Shown here in pieces: positions 26,088-37,424 of a DNA stretch of 64,000 bases. The notes beneath the pieces were generated by a model. It was not told the DNA's origin and ran no database searches. It saw nothing but the letters and a program-made list of their open reading frames with translations. The DNA comes from Brassica napus (lineage: Eukaryota; Streptophyta; Magnoliopsida; Brassicales; Brassicaceae), in assembly GCF_020379485.1 (NCBI RefSeq), contig NC_063445.1:53965422-54029421 (forward strand). Reading direction: 5' to 3'. The first letter of the stretch is position 1. Each line of letters starts with the position of its first letter. Both the position numbers and the translations under genes were made by a program.

Positions 26088-26655
26088 AAAAGACAAAGAT
26101 AATACTTTATCTATGAAACAGGCTGTTTGTATTTTGGATAGAGATGTGTGATCTTTAACAAAGAAAGAACACTACATGGTGAGCAGTAGGTAAAATTTTA
26201 TTCAACTATTTGCGTGAAGCTTATCTTATTTACCATGATTAAGTTAAATAATTGTATCAAAATAATTATTTATATGATAAACAATCCTTTTGCAAATTAT
26301 TAACTGCGGATGGTACCCTAATAGCAACATTAACGAACGTTACGACATGTGATGTGTGGGAGTGAAATGAGAGAGTGCGTGTTAGGCTAGTGTGTGTGTG
26401 TGTTAAAAGCAAAGACGTCAGAGGGGCAAACCCAAACCCATAAAACATGGGGGAACGATTCACTTCAGTTAATTTCGTCAGAGGTAAGTGACAGTGAACT
26501 GCAGAATCCACCACCTTTTTTTTCTTTTTCTTTTAGTTGAAATATTTTAGTTATACAAAATCTTTTCTATTTCTTTTTTCACACGATATGGAGATCTATC
26601 ATCTAAGATTCGGTACATATGCTTTAAAATATGTAACAATGATTGAATTGACCAA
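26088..26655. repeat. Downstream flank of duplication copy A
   Basis: Host sequence matching 30020-30597 of copy B, with small indels. Both contain the phrase CCCATAAAACATGGGGGAAC and a GT-rich run. No gene is recognised. Confidence 0.7.
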
Positions 26656-27677
26656 TCCCCTATATATTATTTAATAAGCATTACGCCTTCTTTTTATAGC
26701 CACATGTCATCGATAGAATGATTTTTAGAATCATTAGAGAAGTATGTTGGTTCATCTAATTATATAATAATTTTTTTTATTAAACTAACAATAAATTCAT
26801 CATTAATGTACTTTATTATTTTCTTAAATAAAATTTATGGAATTGCCTAATGTGGCTAAATTATATATGGCAATCAATGATTTTGAATAATAAAGATTTG
26901 ATAAAAATAGTGTATCTTCTATCATATTTGTTTAATTTTAAACTATTAAATAAATTAAACAACCACAATAACCATATAATAAAAATTTAGATTTTTATGT
27001 ATATGTATTTTGAATTTTTACAAACGGCTATAAACTACTAAAACTGCTAAAAGTCTCACATTCAAATTTTATGATCCATGGTTTAAAATTTTTTTTATAA
27101 CAAAATACAAATGACTACAAAAATTATATAAGTAAAAAGTCTAATTTAATTAATTAATAAGATTAATATATATACATCGTTTTAAATTAAACTATAAACC
27201 ATATAAAATACAATATTTTAGTTTCGAAATTTACTTTGAACAATTTTTTTGATAAAAGTTTTGAACGATCATTGACAACTTATTTATTTTTTTCAAATTA
27301 TAAATTACTAAAACTATTAATCCTACAATGAAAATTTTGTTATGAGTAATTTAAATTTTTTTTCTATAAAAGATACAAATGATCAAAAAAAATATATGAG
27401 TAGAAATCATCATTTAATAGACATTAATATTAAAAATATACTAAAATATATTATCTATGTTAGTATCATTTAAATTTAATAACATAACCTATCAAATATG
27501 AAAAAAAATATTTTTTGGATTAATAAAATTGATTTATATGTTCACACCAATTTAATTATATATTTAATAGTTACTGACTTTTAATTATTTTATATATATT
27601 TATTATTTCATAATATGTAAAAATATTTAATACATAAATTAATTTATATATATAATGTTGATCCCGCGCAAGGCGGA
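26656..27677. mobile_element. Helitron-like AT-rich insertion (about 1.0 kb)
   Basis: Absent from copy B, where GACCAA is followed directly by TGTAGATATG (30591-30606). The insert starts TCCCCTATATATT, ends with the GC-rich CCCGCGCAAGGCGGA, sits between an A and a T and makes no target-site duplication. All of these fit Helitrons. The usual CTRR terminus and a full hairpin are not seen, so the 3' end may be decayed. It has no coding capacity. Confidence 0.6.
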
Positions 27678-28294
27678 TGTAGATATGATTTTCTTTAACA
27701 GAGTTTTAGTTTAATTTTTCCCATCTCGAGTAATGGGAATTATGGTAGGAACTTTTATGAAAAGGACTATATAGATTATTGCATGCAGTTGACAAAAAAA
27801 AAGGATTCTTGCATGCATCTCACTATATATAGGCTACAGATGTATTAATGTCTTAATTTTATGACAAAAAAGGTCTTAAAATACGGGATGCTAATCTGTA
27901 AGAGATACCTTAAGAAAAAAATAATGCAGACTTTTATATTTCGTTATGAGGTTGGTCCTCTTGTCCCTAATTCGTATTGTTGATTAGCTCTGTGTCCCTC
28001 GTCGGAGATGGGCATTTGTCAGTTCCGCATTTATTTTTAGATGAACTCAAATGTTCTTGAATGTGTAAAGAAACACTAATCAGGTTCATTATATTTTCAA
28101 TAGGTAAAGAACTTGCGATGATTGATTAATAAAAGCTATCATACTAGGTTCAATCTCTCCTCTCTTCTTAAGAATTTGTTTTCTTTACCAACGACCAACT
28201 ACGAAACACTTAACTTGGGCTTGTCGTGTCCGGCCCATGTCTAAAAACCCAACAATTTTGTCGTTTAAAGCCTGTGAATGAGAGATGGGTGAAA

Positions 28295-28347
28295 GTCCCA
28301 CATCGCTTACATTTAACAGAAAGGACTCGCTTACCGTAGTATAAAAG
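28295..28347 (+). promoter_or_regulatory. snRNA-type promoter (USE and TATA) of U1 copy B
   Basis: USE GTCCCACATCG at 28295-28305 and TATAAAAG at 28340-28347 with a 34-bp gap, the same polymerase II architecture as copy A. A second USE-like ATCCCACATCG at 28679-28689 has no TATA box at the right distance. Confidence 0.85.
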
Positions 28348-28369
28348 AAGAAGGGGAGCGAACAAGCAA

Positions 28370-28529
28370 ATCACTTACCTGGACGGGGTCGACTCGTGAT
28401 CAAGAAGACGAGTGGCCTAGGCTAGTGACCTCCATTGCACTAAGGAGGGGCGCTTAGCCTAAGGTCTCCCCAAGTGGGAGAGCCTGCGTCATTATTTGTA
28501 GCGAGCCTGTGTTCGCGCGGCTCCCACCA
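28370..28529 (+). ncRNA. U1 spliceosomal snRNA, copy B (shortened 3' stem)
   Basis: Same order of elements as copy A: ACTTACCTG, GATCAAGAAG loop, ATTGCACT loop, GGTCTCCCC and the ATTATTTGTA Sm region. Compared with copy A, about six bases before GAGCC are missing (around 28500-28503) and a C-to-T change lies in the 5' arm of the last stem, so stem-loop IV should be weaker. The 3' box AGTTTAA follows at about 28537. Promoter elements are intact, so it may still be transcribed. Whether it makes functional U1 is uncertain. Confidence 0.85.
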
Positions 28530-28889
28530 TATACTCTTAGTTTAATCTTTTTTTTGTCAAAATTAACTTATTATGAATTGTTGACTTTGTGACGGAATTA
28601 AAATGACGTTACGTCAAAAATTATATATTCCAGATATGTTTATTGTTACGGGTTTAGGTATGTTGACGAACGTACAGCATCCCACATCGATGAATCTACT
28701 AAACTCTCGGAAGACCAAACCGATTCATCTGGGCTTTCGGCCCATTAGAATTCTTGGGCCATTTCGAACAAATTGAATCGATCTCAAAACTCTAAAAAGT
28801 AATTGACAAGCTTAGATTATAATAATTTGTCGTATAATTATTGCGAACGTTACGAATGGTCATACGTTTTTTGGACTGTAGTGGTGAGA

Positions 28890-29281
28890 ATGAGTCGTGG
28901 AAGTACAACAGCTCCAAAGGGGAAGAAGAAGGGAGGAGTTGCCTTCACCATTGATTGTTCGAAGCCTGTTGATGACAAGATCATGGAGATTGCTTTGCTA
29001 GAGAAGTTTCTTCAGCAGAGGATTAAGGTTGGTGGTAAAGCAGGTGCTCTTGGTGACTCTGTCTCCATCACTCGCGACAAGAGCAAGATCACCGTCACCT
29101 CTGATAGCCAATTCTCCAAGAGGTATGTATGTGTAGATACCTCAAGTATTTGACGAAGAAGTACCTGAAGAAGCACAACGTGAGGGACTGACACAGAGTG
29201 ATTGCAGCGAACAAGGACCGTAACCTCTATGGGTTGAGGTACTTCAACATTGCTGAGAACGAAGCTGAGGAAGAAGACTAA
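28890..29281 (+). pseudogene. RPL22: 60S ribosomal protein L22 pseudogene, copy B (collapsed intron, nonsense codon)
   Basis: Exon 1 (28890-29122) is complete and in frame, including the segment deleted from copy A. The intron is reduced to 14 nt (29123-29136, GTATGTATGTGTAG), which keeps GT and AG ends but is far too short to splice. If retained it shifts the frame and gives a 87-aa product. Exon 2 (29137-29281) also has TGA at 29188-29190 in place of a conserved Trp codon (after VRD) and lacks one Glu codon of the acidic tail. With copy A also broken, no intact RPL22 is left here. Confidence 0.85.
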
Positions 29282-30744
29282 GACCAATATTTTTCTCTTA
29301 AGTTTGGTTTGATTTTATCTCTGTTTTTGATAAATAGATATTATCTATTTTGATTGAAGTGATACATTTTCTTTTGTTATTGCACACTAGGAGCTTCCAT
29401 GAAGAAATGTTATTCTCAGTTCTCGGACAGTATTGGGTTTAGGTTCCATTTGCTTATTATTTTGATTATTGTTCAGTCCCTTAGAAACATACAAGACTTC
29501 ATGATGTGCCTTATAGTTTGTGTCGGCCTTGACTAAATTGTAGGACTTGAGAGAGTCAAAACCAAAACAAATACTGTGGTTGATCTCATAATAGTTAGAA
29601 TGTGATTGGTAGTGATGCAAAGTGTACAAACTATATATTACTAATCAAAATACAACTTCAGTTCCATCTATTGTCGTGTCTCTATTTTTACAGCAGCATA
29701 ATTGTTAATGCAATCTTCCAATGCATGTTAACAATTGTGAGTTGAATACAATAATAGTAACAAATACTATTGAATACACAGCATTTTCACCCAGCATTGT
29801 TGGTTAAAGATTATTGTATCGTTTCAAATCACGGATGCAAGATTGTTTTTGGTATGGGGGCATATAACCATCTTCTTGCAATTAATATTTAGTTCAGGTG
29901 TACTAACACTAATTACTGTGGAAAAACATACTGCAACTATTAACTAAGCAATAATTAGTCAATTAGATCATCGTCCATTATCTGACCATTGGAGTTAATC
30001 TACTTCGAATGTCTGGTTTCTTTTAAAAGACAAAGATAATACTTTATGTATGAAACAGGCTGTTTATATATTGGATAGAGATGTGTTATCTTTAACAAAG
30101 AAAGAACACTACACGGTGAACAGTAGGTAAAATTTTATTCAACTATTTGCATGAAGCTTACCTTATTTACCATGATTAAGTTAAATAATTGTATCAAAAT
30201 AATCATTAATACGATAAACAATCCTTTTGCAAATTAGTAACTGCGGATGGTACCCTAATAGCAACATTAACGACGTGTGATGTGTGAGATATATATAAAT
30301 GCAAATATTGAAATGAGAGAGAGTCTGTGTGTATGTGTGTTACTAGCAAATACGTCAGAGGGGAAAACCCAAACCCATAAAACATGGGGGAACGATTCAC
30401 TTCAGTTAATTTCGTCAGAAGCAAGTGACACTGAACTACAGAATCCATCACCTTTTTTTTTCTTTTTCTTTTTGTTGAAATCTTTTAGTTATACAAATAT
30501 CTTTTCTATTTCTTTTTTCACATGGTATGAAGATCTATCATCTAAGATTCGGTACTTATGCTTTAAAACATGTTACAATGATTGAATTGACCAATGTAGA
30601 TATGCTATTTTGTAACTGAGTTTTAGTTTAATTTTTCCCATCTCGAGTTAATGGGAATCATGGTAGGAACTTTTATGAAAAGGACTATATAGATTATTGC
30701 ATGCATCCCACTAAATATAGGCTACAGATGTATTAATGTCTTAA

Positions 30745-31356
30745 GATACATAGATCATGAAGGTCTGCTTAGTTGCTTTATTATAGTTTTGTTAATCATG
30801 GACGACTGAGAACAACAAATATTAAAAAGAGAAAATTACTGCATGGTGGTGGATTTTGTTTTGGGTCTGAGGGTAAAAAAAAAGTAAAAAGGAAAGAAAC
30901 TCGCGAGGAACACGCAACCCATTCCTCTCTGTGTTACTGTCTCCATCACTTTCATCACCATCCTTCTTCTTCTGTCTTTTTCTTTTATCGAAAAATATAA
31001 TCTTTATTTCATTTCTTTCCCATTTCAAATCAGCTTATGCTTTCGTCGAAAAAAAAAAAATCAAATAATGTGATTTCTTATTAGAAAAAGTCAGCCACGC
31101 ATGAATTATAATGATCATCCCTGCTGATTATTACTTTATTTGAAAAAAAAATTTATAGTAAAGTAGTTGATATTTCATAGTGTGCAAACACTCCGCATGA
31201 ACTACTTTCTCACTTGCTTTGATCGAATGTGTTATTACTAATGAGATTGCATAAACTACCTTGTCAATTTCCGAAATTAGTCGGACGGTTTCACGGACAT
31301 ACTCGTATATCAGGGGAAAATGTCAAAAATATTTTTGTACATTTTTTTTCATGAAT
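30745..31356. other. Intergenic region, no gene seen
   Basis: AT-rich DNA after the duplication. A pyrimidine-rich stretch at 30925-30985 resembles a leader, but no open frame follows. Nothing else can be supported. Confidence 0.5.
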
Positions 31357-31770
31357 GTTAATTTTTTTTTCACCTGATTTTATTAAGAAGAAACACGAAG
31401 GATTACAAGATAGCGTTCTTACACCGAAAAGATTACACCCGGTACACATGCCAGCGGTCACACAGAACCGACTCTGGAAACTAAACCAATACAAGGGATC
31501 CCAACAAATACATACACATAACAATAAAAAAATGATAAAGACAATTGAAGACAAAAGTCACCGGTGAGAACTCTAAACGAGCATGAAACAACAGATTCAG
31601 AACTCCATGAAAGATACTTATAGAGATTATTACCCACGGCCAAACCACCAATAAGCCATTTCCTCCTTGAACAACGAGGGAATATCTCAGGACCATATAA
31701 CCAAACTCCACCTTCTGACAAGTTGGAGAGAAGGCGGAGAAACCAGAGGGAGGAGAGATAATATAAATAG
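31357..31770 (-). mobile_element. 3' tail of a retroposed sequence or LINE (minus strand)
   Basis: Read on the minus strand, an AATAAA-type polyadenylation signal (TTAATAAAATC) is followed 10 nt later by an A-run (the T-run at 31363-31371). Upstream lies about 400 bp of moderately GC-rich sequence without a conserved domain. This fits the 3' end of a LINE or a retroposed transcript. No target-site duplication was found. Confidence 0.4.
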
Positions 31771-31774
31771 TGCT

Positions 31775-32490
31775 TTATCTTCGTAAGGCCAAGTCCAACC
31801 ACACGGTAAAACAACAAAATAGTGTGTTGATTTGATGTTTCCTCTCTCCAACTTAACGGTATATCAAACTGCATTTTAGTGCAATTTTCCTTTTTGCTAA
31901 AGTGTGAAACCATATTTGGTGCAATACTGTAGCGACAAAAGTTTTTTTTTTTTTGATTTTTTTATTAAAACTGTTTATTTATGTATTGTTTAATTTATTT
32001 GATTTGTATGATTAGTTTACAATTGAATGAATATTTTTTAGTTATATCACCATTGTTTTGTTATATTTTAATTGTTATAAAATATTAGGGTTTATAAAAC
32101 AAATATAAAATTAATTTTTAAATACATAACAAAGTTTAATTCAAACAATTGTAGTTGGAATATTATAATATTTAGATCTAGTATGTTATAATTTAACTTT
32201 TTTGTGTGTTTAATTAATTAATATAACAATATGTATTAATAATAATGTTATTATATAATGTAAATACACACATATATATATAATTATTATTTTAGTTACA
32301 ATTTTAATATTAGTTAATATATTTTAGTCATAAAACTATTAATATTTATCAAAATTATTAAAAATAAAAGAATTTGATAATAGTAAAATAATGAAGAATA
32401 TTCCTTTTTAGTGCAACATTTGGTGTTGTGGTTGGAGATAAAAAAAAATTTAGTGTCAAAACCACACTATTTTAGTGTAATTTCAACACT
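31775..32490. repeat. AT-rich MITE-like element with inverted CTCCAACCACA ends
   Basis: The left end has GTCCAACCACACGG (31792) with AAATAGTGTG. The right end near 32410-32445 has GTTGTGGTTGGAGAT, its inverse. The interior is almost pure AT. It looks like a relative of the next element. Borders are approximate. Confidence 0.4.
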
Positions 32491-32497
32491 AAAGTCA

Positions 32498-32794
32498 AGG
32501 TCTTCTCCAACCATAACACTAAACTTCACACTAAAACTATTTTATAATATTATATGTATTAAGTTTTTTATTTATCATTTATTTAATTGTATGTTTTAGT
32601 AATAAAATAAGTAAATAGTGTTTTAGTGGGATAAATAGTATTTTAGTGTGGTGAATAGTATCACACCAAATTTGGTGTCAAATTTTAGTGTTGCACTAAA
32701 ATGGTGTGATTTTTGCAGTTATATTGGAAAAGATTTGATGTAAAAATCACACTAAAATAGTGTTTTGCAGTTGAGATGGAGATGACCTAAAGGA
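32498..32794. repeat. MITE, about 300 bp, with inverted GGTCATCTCCAACC-type ends
   Basis: The left end is GGTCTTCTCCAACCATAACAC and the right end reads inversely as GGTCATCTCCATCTC. Internal phrases such as CACTAAAATAGTG are shared by both arms. It matches the general form of short DNA-transposon derivatives common in Brassica gene flanks. No clean target-site duplication. Confidence 0.5.
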
Positions 32795-35450
32795 TTCAAC
32801 GATATATGTTAAATTTATTTTCTTACATTTTTTGAATGAATTAAATATTTGTACATTTTTAACCAGTTGGTTATAGTATATGCATAATGTAGTCACTGGG
32901 TGATCCTACGCTTAATCGTGCCCTACCTTTTTTATTACTGCGTTTTTGGACGAAGTTTGATTATATCAAACTGTGTTATTCTAAACCATCTTAGTCAATG
33001 TTGGCAAGTATCCACGAAAAGTTTAAGATCGGAAGCGCCCTTAAGATTTTGATCTCCAAGTTGAGAAGTAGTGCGTAATAATTTGGTTGATAACTATATC
33101 TGTGGCAACGTTACTAGGAAGTAAAGATTGGGATAAAAATAGTGAGACTTGATCTTGGATTCGGCGGCAGGAATTAGACATAAACTGACTCCAAACTCGT
33201 CACCTATCTTTACTGTCTGTTTCTGTTACATGCGCAATAGATATTTTATTTATTTATAAACAAGTCTGGAAATATTATCTCTGTTCTTACAAGCTACCCC
33301 GTTGTCAAACTGTAAACCGATTATCTGATCCTCTTTAATCCTGTTTATGCATATTGTTTTGTTTTGTTTAACTATTACGTAGTTATTAACTGCGAGTCTC
33401 GTTTTACGAATCTATGTAGACATGCGTGTTGTATATAAATCACTCTCAAAGTAAATTTGACAAAGAAAATAAAAAATACTCTATCATTTAAAGTAATGAA
33501 AGACTCGGTGATATGATAGCTATTTTGCTTCTTATCCACATTTAAAGAAATCCCACTTCAAGACTCAATCACTTTAATTCCACTCCCAATTTTTTAAGTT
33601 AATACTTTTTGAATTTTAGGATATATCTTACTCCATTTTAAAGTTTTGCCTCGTTTTATCAAACACTTGAAGCCCACTATATATGTACGTAAACGAGCAA
33701 GCAGAAGTTCCTGCCTCCCACGCCAATCTTTACTCTCTTCTTCTACACAACCAAATATCTTTCTTTTCCTACACTGGCCATGGAAGGCTATGTGAAGTTG
33801 ATGTAAGAGAAATGAAATGGGTGAGTAACACTTGCTGGAGAAGCAGGGCACGTGCGAACAAATGAGATCGATCGGTCTATGTTGATCATATTTTCGCACG
33901 TGTTCTACTACTCCAACACGTGTGTCTCCCCCCTCCCGGCTAAGTAATCATCCACGGTGAGAAGAGAATTTACATAATCGATCTATGTTCATATTTATTG
34001 GACTAATTCATGCTTAGATTTTACATTTTAGATATTTAATGTAAAATTTGTGGATATATAAGAAAGATTCGAAGTAAATAAACATTGATAGCTACTCCAG
34101 CTTATGGTCACTTATTGTTGGCAATGGTACGCAGTTATGCACACGAATGGGCATAGACACATGAAATTTTGTAATGCATCAAAATTATATACAAAACTTA
34201 TATCTATATTAAGTCAGTGGAAGATTTTTATATAGTTAACTATAAAATACACTTGGTATAAAAGTTTAAGATACATTATTGAACTAAATGAAATTTTATT
34301 GAAACTTTGATTTAAAAAAGTATTTTTTTCAGTTACTCATCAGGGGAACTTATTTTACTTTATAAAATGATCGGAAAATTCGAGTTTCAAGACTGCTGTT
34401 AACTCTGAGCAAAATCTGTTTTCTTATTTATATGTATAAACGAAATATATATTTTGTAACCTTGTTTTATTTTTATTTTATCGGAAAAGAGAGAATGGAG
34501 AGTGTAGTAGTATACTAGTATTATCCTTTTCAAAAAAGTAAATTATATACTAGTATCATAGAAAGACAATCAGTTGCTTACGTCATTGATATAAAAATGA
34601 ATGCAAGCGTGTAGATTGTGTGTAGGTTAAAAAGAAGAAAGGTTCAGTTCCCTGAGAAAGCGGGGGACTTTCTCTCTTTCACCCTCACTGCCATTAACTC
34701 ATACTTCTGTGAATCTGTTTTTTTCCTCAGTTAACAGTTTTTTTTTGGTCAACAAGTTAACAGTTTAGAGATTCATAAAGTGAGAAAATCAAATAAAAGT
34801 CACAGTTTTATTACGCAAGTAATGTTGTCATGTCCTTGTGGAGACAGAAAAAAGGGGATCACTGGAGGGTACAACTTTATAACGGATTCTTGTATAATAG
34901 AAAAAAAAAACGAAAACTAAGAATGAATACTGTGAAAATCTCTTTGAATGAATATCTGAAGTTATGAACATTGTCTTTGATTTGTAGTCCTCCAAATAAC
35001 TCGTTTACATTGTTCAATAGTGAGGAAGATAGACCGAGTGTACTCAAACATGTTTCTAACGATATCAAAAACATGCTTCTCCACGTTCAATGATGTCAGG
35101 TTGGTGTTTTATCCTAGATAAGTAAATGGAATGGCTAAGTTGTGACATAGTACATGATTGAGTTTGATAAACTGTTGTAATGTAGAATCAATGAAAATTT
35201 GAAAAGTACTTGCCTGAGCCCAAAAAAAATGGCAATTTACTTAAATATAGTACTTAAGTATTCCACAATGTAACAATTAATATAATTTTGTTATATAAAT
35301 GATGAAACTAATAAACTACATTGCTGTAGTTGATTTTTCGTGACTAAAAATCAGACAAACGATTCATGACGAAGCCTGATTGTTTGCTATGTAGTTGGTT
35401 TAGCTGTTGAAACATAATCAAAATTACTTTAAAAAAAAAATGCAGATTAG
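32795..35450. other. Gene-poor intergenic region
   Basis: About 2.6 kb of AT-rich DNA on both strands without a supported frame or RNA gene. G-box-like CACGTG sequences occur near 33848, 33897 and 33918. Tracts at 34640-34740 look leader-like but lead into no gene. Confidence 0.5.
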
Positions 35451-36320
35451 TTGAAATACTCAAACCTAGTATATAATATGACCCCAACTCAATTAGAAAG
35501 AAACAATGGGCTCACTACCAAAAATTCCAGTCTAAATGGGCCGATAATGGGCTCATTATACTTCTGTCATCAAAACCCAATATCTCGTCCTCGTCGGCAT
35601 TTGTTTCACTCTCTCCTTCGCCGGACTCCGTAGCTTCCTATTTTTCCAGGTACGCTAATTCTGGGTTCAATGTCTAGAACATTGGAAGTGTTCTCTTGGA
35701 AGCTCTTTACCGTAGATTAGTTTTCGAGCTTCAATCCTTTGGAATCTGGAACAAATTGCTCACTGCATTTTAGTTTAGTCTTGATTGGTTTCGATTGTTC
35801 AATGTTCTGTCTCTGTCATGATTGTCACATGGACAATGTTGTACTGATCTTGTTCGATGAGAAAGGAATGATTTTTTTTGTTAATGATAATGGTTTAGTC
35901 ACAAACTGATATCCACCAACTGTTCGATGAAATGTCTGAAAGGAGTGGAGAGTTAAAACGTAAGGTTTGGTTTTGGTGCTACAAACAAGCAGGCGGATTA
36001 TATTAATACAGGAGTGTCACATCACACATTTGTTTTTGTCTGATATGTGAAGATTTAGCTTAAAATGGAATATTCAACTGTTATTAACTGCACTTGCTGC
36101 CTCTGGTCATGTAAATTTTGCTCTATTCCACTTCACTGTAATGCAGTTTTCGTGTTACTCTTGGCTTGCATCATTTACGTGTATTCCAGGTGTTAGCCTT
36201 TGTCTTGTGTTGTGTTAATAATGCTTAGTGAAAATTAGAGTTTTCTTTGATTTTTATCTTTTGAAGTGTTTACACTTTGTCTCTCCTTGCAGAGTTTCAG
36301 AGAGTAAAAGGGAGAGAAAG

Positions 36321-36665
36321 ATGGTGATTCCACCGGCAGTGAGACCACCGCGGCTCTTCGACTACCTCAAACCTTACGTCTTGAAGTTGCACTTCACGAA
36401 TAAGTTTGTTCACGCCCAAGTCATCCACTCACCAACAGCCACAGTGGCTTGCTCAGCTAGCTCACAGGAAAAAGCATTGAGGGAAACAATGGGGGTCACA
36501 CGCGACGTGGCTGCTGCTGCAAAGATCGGTAAACTCCTTGGAGAAAGGCTCTTGTTGAAAGACATTCCAGCTGTTACCATTCACATGAAAAAAGAGCAGA
36601 TGTATCATGGTAAAGTCAAGGCTGTGATCGATTCTGTCAGGGAAGCTGGCGTCAAGTTGCTTTGA
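36321..36665 (+). CDS. Ribosomal L18p/L5e-family protein, probably mitochondrial
   Basis: A single coding exon of 114 aa (MVIPPAVRPPRLFDY...AGVKLL). The L18p/L5e fold, which binds 5S rRNA in bacterial and organellar ribosomes, covers most of the protein: YVLKLHFTNKFVHAQVIH, TVACSASSQEK, then AAKIGKLLGERLLLKDIP. It corresponds to At5g27820. A 5' UTR intron is likely: a transcribed leader near 35590-35650 (donor AGGTACGC at about 35649) could join an acceptor just before 36296. Upstream TGGGCC/TGGGCT site II-type motifs (35537-35553) fit a ribosomal-protein promoter. The family exists in organellar and divergent forms. The absence of an obvious long transit peptide leaves localisation inferred. 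Confidence 0.85.
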   Translation: MVIPPAVRPPRLFDYLKPYVLKLHFTNKFVHAQVIHSPTATVACSASSQEKALRETMGVTRDVAAAAKIGKLLGERLLLKDIPAVTIHMKKEQMYHGKVKAVIDSVREAGVKLL

Positions 36666-37424
36666 GGATTGTTCAACGATCCGTGAAGCCAAATCAGTTT
36701 CATATGGTTAGTTCGGAACATTGTCATTCTCTTTGTCTTGAGATCAGAGTGGTGCCATAATGAAAGCCTTTGCTTAGTTCATGTCTATTCTTCTTTCTTT
36801 TCTTCAGGGCTGTGAAGAAAAATGTTCAAAAGAGAATGAATTTTTATATGCTTTTGACTATTGAATAATAAGATTAATGGTTCTTTCCGAATAGGAGAAG
36901 AATAGTTCAAAGTTGATTTCTTTTCACCAATGAACAAGCTGAGTAAGATTATGGAATGACATTTTACGGCAGTAGTTGCAAACGCCATTAGTTAAGCTTT
37001 TTCCACACTTCAAAACTATCTTCCATACTGTTAATCCTTTCAATCTGGAGAAGAACATTAGAGCTAAAAGTTGAAGAAATGTGGAACCTTGATGATATGC
37101 AACAGGGTTCATCAAACAAGAGCAAGAAATAAAAATCTGAGAGAGGCACTCTAACTTAAACTAAAAGGGTTAAAAGAAGAAAGTAAAGGAGACTATCCAG
37201 AAGCAGAAGACAGATCATTCTGCATCTACACAGAAAACTAAGTGTGTGTTTTTGCTTTCTCACTTTTTTTTTTTACAGAAGTTGTTTGATGATAAGGGAC
37301 CATTTGGGTTCTTCAATGCATTCAACCCATAACTGAACACACACAAACTAAGTGATAGTGGAAGTTCAAATCTTGAGCCTAGCTTGAGCTGTCAAACCCT
37401 TATCTTGAGAGAGAAGGCTAGACT
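36666..37424. other. 3' flanks between two convergent genes
   Basis: 3' UTR of the L18p/L5e gene from the left and of the TOPP8-type gene from the right. No further feature. Confidence 0.5.

Larger units (their letters stand above)
27878..30744. repeat. Tandem duplication, copy B (U1 snRNA + RPL22 unit, uninterrupted)
   Basis: Collinear with copy A from the AAAATACGGGATGC phrase to ATGTATTAATGTCTTAA. It contains a second U1 gene and a second RPL22 pseudogene and gives the empty sites for all four insertions in copy A. Confidence 0.9.

Noticed and set aside
31458..31913. 151-codon open frame on the minus strand
   Set aside because: No recognisable domain. It lies in a retroposed tail and MITE-like DNA with an upstream AT-rich element.
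33683..33865. Small open frame downstream of a pyrimidine-rich tract
   Set aside because: No similarity, and no splice or promoter support beyond nearby CACGTG sequences.
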